DNA from: an uncultured Aquimarina sp.
Lineage (GTDB): Bacteria > Bacteroidota > Bacteroidia > Flavobacteriales > Flavobacteriaceae
DNA length: 64,000 bases
Assembly (NCBI RefSeq): GCF_947500065.1
Contig: NZ_CANMQT010000003.1
Coordinates: 62,001-126,000, forward strand
Reading direction: 5' to 3'
Numbering within the stretch: the stretch's first letter is position 1; every line of letters begins with the position of its first letter. The notes below the pieces were generated by a model. The model was not told the DNA's origin and searched no databases. It worked only from the letters and a program-made list of their open reading frames with translations. The position numbers and the translations under genes are program-made. This document shows, piece by piece, positions 44,867 through 53,272 of this stretch.

Positions 44867-45460
44867 TTACTGTAATACTGTTTGCAGTTCTTTTACCTCT
44901 CCGGATTGCATGTTTTTTAGTTGAATATCCCCAACTCTTACCCTTACTAATCGCAATGTTGGGAAGCCTACAGCGGAGGTCATTTTTCGTACTTGTCTAA
45001 ATTTACCTTCTTTTAATGTAATAGACACCCAACTAGTTGGTCCGTGTCTTTCATCTCTTATTTTTCTTGATCTTTCTGGGAAAAGTGGAGCTTCATTTAT
45101 TTTAAAGGCTTTACATGGATTCGTTATGTACTTAGTTCCTTCGAAACCGATTTCTACACCATTTGATAAGATGGCAATGGCCTCATTGGTTATATTCCCA
45201 TCTACTTGAGCATAATATTCTTTCTCTACATTACCACTACATATATAATTACTTGTTTTTCCATCTGTGGTAAGTAACAATAAGCCTTCTGATTTTTCAT
45301 CTAACCTACCAATAGCCATAGTTCCATCAGGAAAATCAAAAAGTTCACCGAGTAATCTTTTAGAATTTTTCTTTTGTCCATTGTTCACAAACTGACTTAA
45401 GTATCCATAAGGCTTATATATCATAAAATGTTTATGATCTTCCTTTTTGTCTTGTAACAT
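44867..45460 (-). CDS. 23S/tRNA pseudouridine synthase, RsuA/RluE-type
   Basis: 197 residues, catalytic Asp in AIGRLDEKSEGLLLLT, PUA-less core with YYAQVDG and the C-terminal RQVRKMTSAVGFPTLRLVRV motif of RsuA/RluB/E/F enzymes. It lacks an N-terminal S4 domain, as in RluE. Isomerises uridine in rRNA; which site is not decidable here. Confidence 0.9.
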   Translation of the reverse strand: MLQDKKEDHKHFMIYKPYGYLSQFVNNGQKKNSKRLLGELFDFPDGTMAIGRLDEKSEGLLLLTTDGKTSNYICSGNVEKEYYAQVDGNITNEAIAILSNGVEIGFEGTKYITNPCKAFKINEAPLFPERSRKIRDERHGPTSWVSITLKEGKFRQVRKMTSAVGFPTLRLVRVRVGDIQLKNMQSGEVKELQTVLQ

Positions 45461-45486
45461 TACTGAATATAATTATTAAATGCATT

Positions 45487-45494
45487 CAAATGTA
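45487..45494 (-). promoter_or_regulatory. -7 promoter element of the pseudouridine synthase gene
   Basis: Minus-strand TACATTTG fits TAnnTTTG, 26 bases upstream of the ATG. Confidence 0.45.
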
Positions 45495-45617
45495 ATGATT
45501 GTATAATAGCTCAGGAAAACTTTTTTGGTTCTTTAGGTTAACCTTTGTATTAAAAGAGTAACTAATTAATAATCAGTTTTACTTATCTTTTTAATAATTA
45601 ACTAAACAATTACCATT

Positions 45618-46406
45618 ATGTCAATTCATTTGATTGGTCAGCCATATAGTCAAGATATTATTATAGGAGGATATGGTTCAGGAAGAAGTAGAAACAGAGC
45701 GCCTAATTATTTTGCTCCTAATCTTTTAGATTCGTGGGAACATGATCGAGTAAGAGGTTTCTATCAAATGGTAGAGGATGAAGATTTAGTAGATATATGT
45801 TATATGTCTCAAAATAATGTTTCTATTAATATATACCGGGTTATACGATCAGAAGTATTATTTGTGGAAAGAACATTGGATTTAATACCTTCTGGACATT
45901 TAAGATGGTTAAAAGAGCGTAAACCAGCAGGTATAATTTTCGCTAATTCTGCAGGAAGAGGAAGTTCAGAGAGGTATACAGGAGGTTTAAATCCTGGTTA
46001 TGATGATAGAAGCACTTCTTTTTTTGATGAAAGAGAAGGTATTTTGATAACCTATGGTGCGTTATGGAGATATCAAAATCTAGGAATTTCTCCAACATTA
46101 CTTCACGAAATAGGGCATGTAATGACTCATGCTGGTAAAATCAGTTATCGATATTTTTCTGAAACCGCTAGAGAAACCTTGTCTAATACTAGAGTTTCTA
46201 GAAATCCGGGAACTTTAGAGGCATTGTGCAATGCATATATGTATTTTATCTGCTACAGTAGTTCAGTTCCATCGATACGACTGTTTGGTAGGAGACCACA
46301 AATATTGGAAAGAAGTTCTGAGACTCGTGCAGCGTTAAGGAGATGTCCTGCTTTTTCTTCACGAATGTTATCTCCTTCAGAAATAATGAATTTTAGAGAA
46401 AGATAA
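45618..46406 (+). CDS. putative zinc metalloprotease with HEIGH motif
   Basis: 262 residues with no signal peptide seen (MSIHLIGQPYSQDIIIGG). HExxH at 163-167 in LLHEIGHVMTHAGK is a classical zinc-binding helix; a downstream Glu or His third ligand is not obvious. The N-terminal third is rich in Gly/Arg (YGSGRSRNRAPNYF). I do not recognise a family; the lack of a signal, and a single isolated gene, would fit either a cytoplasmic protease or a protein exported by a non-Sec route. Length and context do not decide. Confidence 0.7.
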   Translation: MSIHLIGQPYSQDIIIGGYGSGRSRNRAPNYFAPNLLDSWEHDRVRGFYQMVEDEDLVDICYMSQNNVSINIYRVIRSEVLFVERTLDLIPSGHLRWLKERKPAGIIFANSAGRGSSERYTGGLNPGYDDRSTSFFDEREGILITYGALWRYQNLGISPTLLHEIGHVMTHAGKISYRYFSETARETLSNTRVSRNPGTLEALCNAYMYFICYSSSVPSIRLFGRRPQILERSSETRAALRRCPAFSSRMLSPSEIMNFRER

Positions 46407-46493
46407 TCACTAAATATTTCTTAATTATCGATGATTTCTATCCTGATATAGATTAAATTACTTATAACATTGCCTAAATTAAAATGTATAATC

Positions 46494-46501
46494 TATCTTT
46501 G
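46494..46501 (+). promoter_or_regulatory. -7 promoter element of the cold-shock gene
   Basis: TATCTTTG fits TAnnTTTG; upstream TTG at 46470-46472 is 21 bases away, slightly long for the -33 element. It predicts a 5' leader of about 150 bases before 46657. Confidence 0.5.
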
Positions 46502-46656
46502 TAGCAAATAAGTACATGATATCTTATGTACATAGTCGTTGTAACAACTGGGGTAATTATTAGGTAAATCATTCTTTTAGAATTGTCTTTTTCCAATCAT
46601 TCGTTTAGTATTTCGATGACAATTAATGTTTAACAAATAAATTACAAGTAGACCGA

Positions 46657-47106
46657 ATGGCAAAATCGCAACAGACATTTAGCAAGATTGAAAAGGAAAA
46701 AAAGAAAATAAAGAAACGCGAGGAAAAGCAGAAAAAGAAAGAGGAACGTAGAGCGAATTCTAAAAAAGGAAGTGGTTTCGATAATATGATTGCTTATGTT
46801 GATGAAAATGGCCACCTTACTGATACTCCACCAGATCCATCAAAAAAGAAAAAAGTAAAAGCTGAGAATATAGAAATTGGTATTCCTAAAAGAGAACATG
46901 TAGAAGAGGATCCGATCAAAAAAGGTAAGATTGCCTTTTTTAATGATTCTAAAGGATATGGTTTCATTACTGAACAGGAATCTCAAGAAAAATATTTTGT
47001 ACACGTTAATGGTTTAATGCAGGAAGTAAGAGAAGGAGATAAAGTGGAGTTTGAACTAGAGATGGGGATGAAAGGATTAAACGCCGTAAGAGTAAAAAAG
47101 ATTTAA
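46657..47106 (+). CDS. cold-shock domain protein with basic N-terminal extension
   Basis: 149 residues. The C-terminal 62 residues are a cold-shock domain with RNP-like motifs KGYGFITE and KYFVHVNGL. The first 80 residues are highly charged Lys/Glu coil (KKEERRANSKKG) that could bind RNA or ribosomes. Typical small cold-shock proteins are about 65 residues, so the extension is the distinguishing feature, and it is common in Flavobacteriia. Long 5' leader. Confidence 0.88.
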   Translation: MAKSQQTFSKIEKEKKKIKKREEKQKKKEERRANSKKGSGFDNMIAYVDENGHLTDTPPDPSKKKKVKAENIEIGIPKREHVEEDPIKKGKIAFFNDSKGYGFITEQESQEKYFVHVNGLMQEVREGDKVEFELEMGMKGLNAVRVKKI

Positions 47107-47144
47107 TTTTGTTCCTATAGAATAAAACTATTTTCATAAAACTA

Positions 47145-47182
47145 TAAAAGCATTTACAGATTAGAATCTGTAAATGCTTTTA
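47145..47182. terminator. terminator between cold-shock and MBL genes
   Basis: 16-bp perfect stem (47145-47160 with 47167-47182), loop of 6, then TTTTTG. Serves the convergent gene pair. Confidence 0.85.
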
Positions 47183-47191
47183 TTTTTGACA

Positions 47192-48001
47192 TTATTTTCG
47201 ATTAGGGTACCAATCTAATTGTATAACCTCTATGGTTTCATTACCATTATTTACGATTTCTTTAAATTTAGCAATATCACTTAGTCCTTGAGTACCTCTG
47301 TAGTGATAAGGATAAATTTGTTTTGGTTTAAATTCTAAAACTGCATTCGCAGCACTTTCTACAGTCATTGTATAAGGTAAATTCATGCAAACAAAAGCTT
47401 TATCGATATTTTTAAGAGCTCTCATTTCTGGAATATCTTCTGTGTCTCCAGAAAAATACAAACGTTCATCTCCTAAGGTAATTACATATCCATTACCACG
47501 TCCTTTATTGTGAAACTTTAATGCTTCTTCTCTTAAATTATACATGGGTATGGCTTCGATTGATATTCCGTTGACATCTTTTATTTCTCCATTATTAATA
47601 ATAACCAATTTCTTAGTGTAATTTGCAGGAAGTTTTTCGGCAACAGCTTGAGGGACAACTAATTTTGATTTAGAGAGATTAAGACTGTCCAAGGTTTCTA
47701 TATTCATATGATCTCCATGAATGTCGGTTATAAGAACGATATCCGGAAGTTTTTGATTTTCAAAAGCTTTGGTTCCACCAGTGGGATCTATATAGATGGT
47801 TTTTCCTTTGTATTCTAATACGGTTGTAGCGTGTTGGATAGGAATAATTTTCAGATCAGAAACCGATTTTTTTGCTGACTCATTATCAGTTACAACCGTT
47901 TCTTCTATAGTTGTGTTCGCTGTTATTTCTTCTTTCTTAGTTTCCTTGCAACTAACTATGAGTAGACTAAAGATACATAAGAATAGGGTATATGATTTCA
48001 T
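47192..48001 (-). CDS. MBL fold metallo-hydrolase lipoprotein
   Basis: 269 residues; lipobox LLIVSC (Cys18) followed by KETKKEE. The zinc motif is ITDIHGDHMNIETLD, with further ligands in YFSGDTEDIPE and YPYHYRG. An exported version of the UlaG/UPF0173-like hydrolase fold (distinct from 18859-19539). Substrate unknown. Confidence 0.9.
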   Translation of the reverse strand: MKSYTLFLCIFSLLIVSCKETKKEEITANTTIEETVVTDNESAKKSVSDLKIIPIQHATTVLEYKGKTIYIDPTGGTKAFENQKLPDIVLITDIHGDHMNIETLDSLNLSKSKLVVPQAVAEKLPANYTKKLVIINNGEIKDVNGISIEAIPMYNLREEALKFHNKGRGNGYVITLGDERLYFSGDTEDIPEMRALKNIDKAFVCMNLPYTMTVESAANAVLEFKPKQIYPYHYRGTQGLSDIAKFKEIVNNGNETIEVIQLDWYPNRK

Positions 48002-48070
48002 TACATTTGGTTTTAGTTATCTTAACAAGGTATAAAATGACCATAAAACCGGAAACATTTTAATGTAAGA

Positions 48071-48826
48071 TTAACTATCTATCCATAACTTAATAGCCAT
48101 GGCGATAACCATAATCACCAAAAAGACCTTAACGATTCCATCTCCTTTTTTTACAGACCATCTACTGGCAATCCAACCGCCAGAAGCATTTCCAAATGCA
48201 AGGACAAATCCGTATAGATAATTTATTTGATTGTCAAAAGCAAAAATGGCTAATGCTCCGATCGTATAGATAAAAACTACCACAGCTTTTACAGCATTTG
48301 ATTTCACTAGATTCATTCTATTGATAGAAGTGAGTGCTAAAAGAATAAAAATGCCTACACCTGCTTGTATAAAGCCTCCATAAATCCCAATAATAAAAAA
48401 AGCAAGAATGGATGCTATTCGATATTTACCTTGAATTCGTTCTACAAAGTCTTCGAGATTTACTTTGGGTTTAAAAACCATAAATAATACAACTATCAAC
48501 ATTACAATGGCTAATATTCTATTAAAGGTTTCACCTTTTATATCAATTGCTATTCTTGCACCAATTAAAGATCCAACAAGTGCTGATAAACCTAGATAAA
48601 TACTAAAGAAAGTAGGTTGTATTCCTTTGCTTTTAAAACCTGCTACAGAGGTAATAGTCTGGATAAAAATCCCAATTCTATTGGTTCCATTAGCAACAGA
48701 TGGTGGTAACCCCATAAAAATTAACATTGGTAGTGTCAACAAAGATCCACCTCCTGCAATAGTATTAATGACTCCGGCAATGAAACCAACTATGGCTAGA
48801 AGAATAAGAAGTAATGATTCGTTCAT
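48071..48826 (-). CDS. sulfite exporter TauE/SafE family membrane protein
   Basis: 251 residues, about eight membrane helices. Conserved GxxxGxINTIAGGGSLLTLP near the N-terminus and the central GIYGGFIQAGVGIFILLAL repeat identify TauE/SafE (UPF0721). Probably exports a sulfur-containing or other small anion. A SulP family transporter gene lies divergently beyond 48942, so sulfur/anion transport may be a local theme. Confidence 0.9.
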   Translation of the reverse strand: MNESLLLILLAIVGFIAGVINTIAGGGSLLTLPMLIFMGLPPSVANGTNRIGIFIQTITSVAGFKSKGIQPTFFSIYLGLSALVGSLIGARIAIDIKGETFNRILAIVMLIVVLFMVFKPKVNLEDFVERIQGKYRIASILAFFIIGIYGGFIQAGVGIFILLALTSINRMNLVKSNAVKAVVVFIYTIGALAIFAFDNQINYLYGFVLAFGNASGGWIASRWSVKKGDGIVKVFLVIMVIAMAIKLWIDS

Positions 48827-48843
48827 TAGGTTATGTTACCGTT

Positions 48844-48851
48844 CAAAAATA
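48844..48851 (-). promoter_or_regulatory. -7 promoter element of the TauE gene
   Basis: Minus-strand TATTTTTG fits TAnnTTTG, 18 bases upstream of the ATG. Confidence 0.45.
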
Positions 48852-48956
48852 AGTAAATCTAAAAAATACTGATGCTTTTTGTAATTCATTTAGTATAAAT
48901 TCTTAAACTGTCGTAGATTTACCATACCAATTAAAAATTAGAGAACAGTCAAAGCG

Positions 48957-50690
48957 ATACACAAAATACTTCCAATTTTAGAGTCTTTTAAAGGCTATAA
49001 TAAAGCTACTTTTGGTTCTGATGCTATAGCAGGTATAACGGTTGGAGTTGTTCTTATTCCTCAAGCTATTGCGTATGCATTGTTAATGGGGACACCACCG
49101 ATATATGGGTTGTATGCTTGTCTAATTCCATTAATTCTGTATGCATTTTTCGGAACATCGAGACAGTTAAGTATTGGACCAGTGGCGGTTACCGCTATTT
49201 TAGTGATGAGTGGGGTTAGTCAGATTGCTACACCTTTTACAGAGGAGTTTACTAATTTGGTTATTTTTTCTGGGTTGCTGATCGGGTTGTTGCAAATAGG
49301 ATTGAGCTTATTAAGGATGGGGTTTTTAGTGAACCTTATTTCTCAACCTGTAATTTCAGGTTTTATCTCTGCAGCGGCAATTATTATTATTATTTCTCAG
49401 CTTGGCGAATCACTCGGGATAGAAGTTCCAAATTTTGAGTACACTCATGAATCATTGTGGTATGTTGTGCATAATCTCTCTTCAGTGCATTTTATTACGT
49501 TTGGTATGTGCTTGGGATCTATATTGGTGATGTATGTTCTTAAGAGATGGAAAAGGTCATTTCCAGGTGCACTTTTTGTATTGATTATAACTACTGTTAT
49601 TACTATTATTTTTGATTTGAAAAGCTTAGGTCTTTCTGTGATAGAGGATGTGCCTAAAGGTCTTCCATCTTTCAGTATTCCCGAAATGAGCTATGATTCT
49701 ATGGTTGCGTTAATACCTTCAGTACTTACAGTAACTTTTATTGGCTATGTAGGTAGTATTGGTATTGCTAAATCCTTAGAAATGAAGAATAGAGATCATA
49801 TGGTTCGTCCTAACCAAGAGTTATTAGCGTTAGGGATTGCTAAGTTGGTTGGAGCATTTTTTCAGGCAATTCCTTCTTCCGGAAGTTATAGTAGATCAGC
49901 TATCAATGATGAAGCAGGAGGAAAGACTACTGTTTCTTCCATAATTACGGTGATTATGGTGGTTATTTCTTTATTGTTTTTAACTTCTTTCTTTTATTAC
50001 ATACCCAAAGCCGTATTAGCGGCTATCATATTAGTTTCTGTTTTTGGTTTGATTAATTATAGTGAGGCGAAACACCTTTTAAAATTAAGAAGAAGAGAGT
50101 TTATCGTAATGATTATTACGTTTGCCGGAACCTTGATTTTTGGGGTAGAGAAAGGAATTTTTATTGGTGTGATATTGTCGTATATTTTTTTACAATACTA
50201 CAGCTCCAGGCCTCATGTAGCAGAATTAGTAAATATTCCAGGGACTAATTATTATCGTAATATTAATAGATTTCCAGAAGCAACACGATCTTCTAAGTAT
50301 TTGATCATTCGATTTGATGATCAATTGTATTTTGCAAACACTAGTTATTTCAAGGATGCAATCTTAAGTTATATCCAAAAGCGTGAAGCATTGCCTGAGT
50401 TTTTAATTTTAGATAGTACTAATATTCATGATATCGATAGTACAGGTTTACATATTTTAGAGGATGTACATCAATACTTAGAGGAATTAGGTGTTCAGCT
50501 ATTAATCTCCGGAACCATTGGACCTGTACGAGATTTTCTCAAAAGATCAGGGTTTACAGATAATTTAGGAGGAGAACATAATTTCCTTACGATTGAAGAT
50601 GCTGTAAATTATACAGAAAATAAAAAGATACAGAGAAACTCTTTAGAAGTTGCTGTTCAATATAATAAGAATCGATCTTTTCTGGATTAG
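48957..50690 (+). CDS. SulP family inorganic anion transporter with STAS domain (non-canonical start)
   Basis: About 577 residues. Ten or more membrane helices of the SLC26/SulP type (ITVGVVLIPQAIAYALL; then GPVAVTAILVMSG) and a C-terminal STAS domain (KYLIIRFDDQLYFANTSYF; LDSTNIHDIDSTGL). Family homology reaches to about 48960, but no ATG, GTG or TTG is in frame between the stop at 48939 and the TTG at 49080, which lies inside the first helix. ATA at 48957 would give MHKILPILESFKGYNK, a normal SulP N-terminus. A rare start codon, a mutated start or a sequence error are all possible. Confidence 0.85.
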   Translation: MHKILPILESFKGYNKATFGSDAIAGITVGVVLIPQAIAYALLMGTPPIYGLYACLIPLILYAFFGTSRQLSIGPVAVTAILVMSGVSQIATPFTEEFTNLVIFSGLLIGLLQIGLSLLRMGFLVNLISQPVISGFISAAAIIIIISQLGESLGIEVPNFEYTHESLWYVVHNLSSVHFITFGMCLGSILVMYVLKRWKRSFPGALFVLIITTVITIIFDLKSLGLSVIEDVPKGLPSFSIPEMSYDSMVALIPSVLTVTFIGYVGSIGIAKSLEMKNRDHMVRPNQELLALGIAKLVGAFFQAIPSSGSYSRSAINDEAGGKTTVSSIITVIMVVISLLFLTSFFYYIPKAVLAAIILVSVFGLINYSEAKHLLKLRRREFIVMIITFAGTLIFGVEKGIFIGVILSYIFLQYYSSRPHVAELVNIPGTNYYRNINRFPEATRSSKYLIIRFDDQLYFANTSYFKDAILSYIQKREALPEFLILDSTNIHDIDSTGLHILEDVHQYLEELGVQLLISGTIGPVRDFLKRSGFTDNLGGEHNFLTIEDAVNYTENKKIQRNSLEVAVQYNKNRSFLD

Positions 50691-50736
50691 TTTTAGTTAT
50701 AGGTGTTCTATAATACTAAAGAGCTAAAGTTCGTTT

Positions 50737-51141
50737 TTAAGATTTGGAAACTTCAGGTTTCTCATTAATTTTTTCTGTAGAAATGATTTTCGCACTGCTA
50801 TAACCTCCAAAAACTAAGCGTTTAATTTGAAAATCAAACGTAATGGTATAGTTGTTTTCTATCATTTTTATTGGACTTTCTGGATGTAATTTCTTGAAAT
50901 CTTTTAGATTTACATAGATCCAGTCATTGTTTCTTATTGCAGTTTTTAGGAATACTCTTCTTCTTTTTAGAATTAAAGATTCAAAAGAATATCTAAAAAA
51001 ATCATTATGTCCTATATCGATTAATTTATACTTTATTGTCGAAGTTCCTTTAATGATTTCTGGATGAGTAATTTGGTATCTCAATAAAATGAGAACAAAG
51101 CATGATGCTAATGCTATTATAATAAATAGTAAAATTTTCAT
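50737..51141 (-). CDS. hypothetical membrane-anchored protein
   Basis: 134 residues: one N-terminal membrane helix (LLFIIIALASCFVLILL), then a basic, mixed alpha/beta domain (FESLILKRRRVFLKTAIRNNDWI). No family recognised. 18 bases downstream of the CarboxypepD_reg gene stop in the same direction, so possibly co-transcribed. Confidence 0.65.
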   Translation of the reverse strand: MKILLFIIIALASCFVLILLRYQITHPEIIKGTSTIKYKLIDIGHNDFFRYSFESLILKRRRVFLKTAIRNNDWIYVNLKDFKKLHPESPIKMIENNYTITFDFQIKRLVFGGYSSAKIISTEKINEKPEVSKS

Positions 51142-51159
51142 TTATAATTATTAGCAATA

Positions 51160-52125
51160 CTATTTCTCATACACATGCATTTTCATTCCAATACCGTAAT
51201 TCATAAAGCTCTTTTGTATTAATGTATTGTTTTCACTGTACTTTTTATCAAAACGCTGCCAGGTTCTATTTCTAAAGAATATTCTTCTGGTAAAGGTAAT
51301 ATTGTCTTCTATTTTATTGGTGAAAGGTAGTAGTGGTCTAAATGTAGTTGAAACTTTTACAATTCCTTTTCTAGTCTCTACCTCGTGATATTTTTTAGTA
51401 TGCTGAAGTTTTCCTTCTTTATCTGTATATCCCAGTACTTGGACAGAAACGAAAAGACCGTTTTTAGGGATAAATACTTTGTATTCTGAGATATCAAGTT
51501 CGAAATTAGTCTTATCCTTATTAGTTATCCTAAAAATAATATCATCACCTGATAACCTTTTACCTGGAAAACCATTATGATTTTCATAAAACTGCATTTT
51601 AAATAGTGTAGAAAAAGATTGCCTTCTTCCAGAGGAAGATCCATTAGAGGATTCCATCATTACAGGTAGATACACTGATGCGATTTTAGTAGATTTTAGA
51701 GGGTCTCTTGGGAAAAATACTGCTATTTCGGATTCTACTGTAGGTAACCAACATCTAAAGTAGTCATCGTGTATTTTAGAGCTTTTTTTCTTTGTTTTGT
51801 ATTTTCCTAGGTTTTCAGCTTTTACCACTACTTCTTGAAGTTCAGCTATATCCGGAACCATTAAAATGGTTTTAGGTAAATTATTTGTGCTTAAAGCTAT
51901 TTCTTTATGTCCAAGTGCTGAAATGTATAAAGAATCGATGTCCTGATACCGTTTTTTAGAGAATTTAAAAACTCCATCCTCATCTGCAAACAATCCATTA
52001 CCATTACCAAACGAAATAGTTGCATAGGATATGGGGAATTTTTGTATTGAATCCTGAATTGTATATACTTGGCAAAAAATGCTGTTAGATATTAGTAATA
52101 CAAGTATTGGGAATACTTTTTTCAT
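51160..52125 (-). CDS. exported carboxypeptidase regulatory-like domain protein
   Basis: 321 residues, signal peptide to about SIFCQ (19). First part is a CarboxypepD_reg-like domain (FPISYATISFGNGNGLFADED...VFKFS), ending in the sequence LQEVVVKAEN that normally precedes a TonB plug; here the remaining 200 residues are an unrelated beta-rich region (GKRLSGDDIIFRITNKD). This kind of truncated SusC-like head occurs in Bacteroidota surface proteins of unknown role. Confidence 0.75.
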   Translation of the reverse strand: MKKVFPILVLLISNSIFCQVYTIQDSIQKFPISYATISFGNGNGLFADEDGVFKFSKKRYQDIDSLYISALGHKEIALSTNNLPKTILMVPDIAELQEVVVKAENLGKYKTKKKSSKIHDDYFRCWLPTVESEIAVFFPRDPLKSTKIASVYLPVMMESSNGSSSGRRQSFSTLFKMQFYENHNGFPGKRLSGDDIIFRITNKDKTNFELDISEYKVFIPKNGLFVSVQVLGYTDKEGKLQHTKKYHEVETRKGIVKVSTTFRPLLPFTNKIEDNITFTRRIFFRNRTWQRFDKKYSENNTLIQKSFMNYGIGMKMHVYEK

Positions 52126-52345
52126 AGTAGGTTAGGGGCATTAAATATTGCGTTAAATTAATAAAAATAATTTAAAAACTGTCTTTGATTTAATTAGTCT
52201 CATAACGCTCAATCATTTTTATCATTAGATTTCTTAATTTTTTATAATCAAAAAGGAAGCCAAAAAAAAGAAAATCCTCATTATGAGGTATCTATTTTTA
52301 AGAATAACGTATTCAATGTTTAGCAAATAATATAATAGCAAGTTC

Positions 52346-52353
52346 TATCTTTG
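52346..52353 (+). promoter_or_regulatory. -7 promoter element of the DMT transporter gene
   Basis: TATCTTTG fits TAnnTTTG and overlaps the TTG codon at 52351 where the longest reading frame could start. That rules out translation from that codon and points to a start near 52399. Confidence 0.6.
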
Positions 52354-52398
52354 ATTTATATTATATATGTATTCTATAAGCTTAAAAATTACGCATAT

Positions 52399-53232
52399 TT
52401 GAAAAAAGCTATTTATTTTATGATTCTAAGCACCATATCCTTTACGGTTATGAATCTGCTTGTTAAATATTTAGTTGGGTTTAGTGCGTATCAACTTGTT
52501 TTCTTTAGATCTATAGGTACATTATTCTTTACGATGCCTTTTCTGTTCTACCATAAAATTTCAATACTAGGAAATCAAAAGAAACTATTAATTTTTCGTG
52601 GTTTAGCAGGAGTAACTTCAATGGGATTGTTTTTTATGTCTGTCGAGTATCTAAAAATTGGTTCTGCAGTGTCGTTACGATATCTTTCTCCAATTTTCGC
52701 AACAATATTAGCGGTTATTTTTCTTAGAGAGAAAGTAAAAAACATACAATGGTTATTTTTCTTACTTGCCTTTGCGGGTGTTTTAGTAATCAAAGGTTTT
52801 GATACGGAGATCAATTCTTTTGGATTATTATTGATTGTTTTATCCGCTTTGTTTAGTGGTGTAGTATATGTGCTAATTAATAAAATAGGAGTAAGAGATC
52901 ATCCAGTAGTTATTGTAAACTATTTTATGTGGATTGCAACAGTTTTAGGAGGAATTCTTTCTGTTTTTAATTGGAATAAAACCCCAGAAGGGATGGAATG
53001 GGGTTTATTGCTAAGCTTGGGTGTCTTTGGTTATTTTGGACAATTGTTTATGACAAAAGCTTTTCAATCACAGGTTACCAATAAAGTGGTTTCACTAAAA
53101 TATATGGAAGTGATTTTCACTATGATTGCTGGGATTTTCTTGTTCGGAGACAAGTATCCTTTACTAAGTATCTTAGGTACTGCTATGGTAATTACAGGCT
53201 TAGTTCTAAATATGTTTTATAGATCTAAATAA
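52399..53232 (+). CDS. EamA/DMT superfamily transporter
   Basis: 277 residues, ten membrane helices in two EamA repeats (first MNLLVKYLVGFSAYQLVFF; second GVVYVLINKIGVRDHPV). Drug/metabolite transporter type; substrate unknown. The TTG at 52399 (KKAIYFMILSTISF) is preferred; the ATG at 52420 is a possible alternative. The promoter argues against the longer frame from 52351. Confidence 0.85.
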   Translation: MKKAIYFMILSTISFTVMNLLVKYLVGFSAYQLVFFRSIGTLFFTMPFLFYHKISILGNQKKLLIFRGLAGVTSMGLFFMSVEYLKIGSAVSLRYLSPIFATILAVIFLREKVKNIQWLFFLLAFAGVLVIKGFDTEINSFGLLLIVLSALFSGVVYVLINKIGVRDHPVVIVNYFMWIATVLGGILSVFNWNKTPEGMEWGLLLSLGVFGYFGQLFMTKAFQSQVTNKVVSLKYMEVIFTMIAGIFLFGDKYPLLSILGTAMVITGLVLNMFYRSK

Positions 53233-53272
53233 AACATAAAGTACTGTTTTTAAAGTAATTATACATCTTTGT

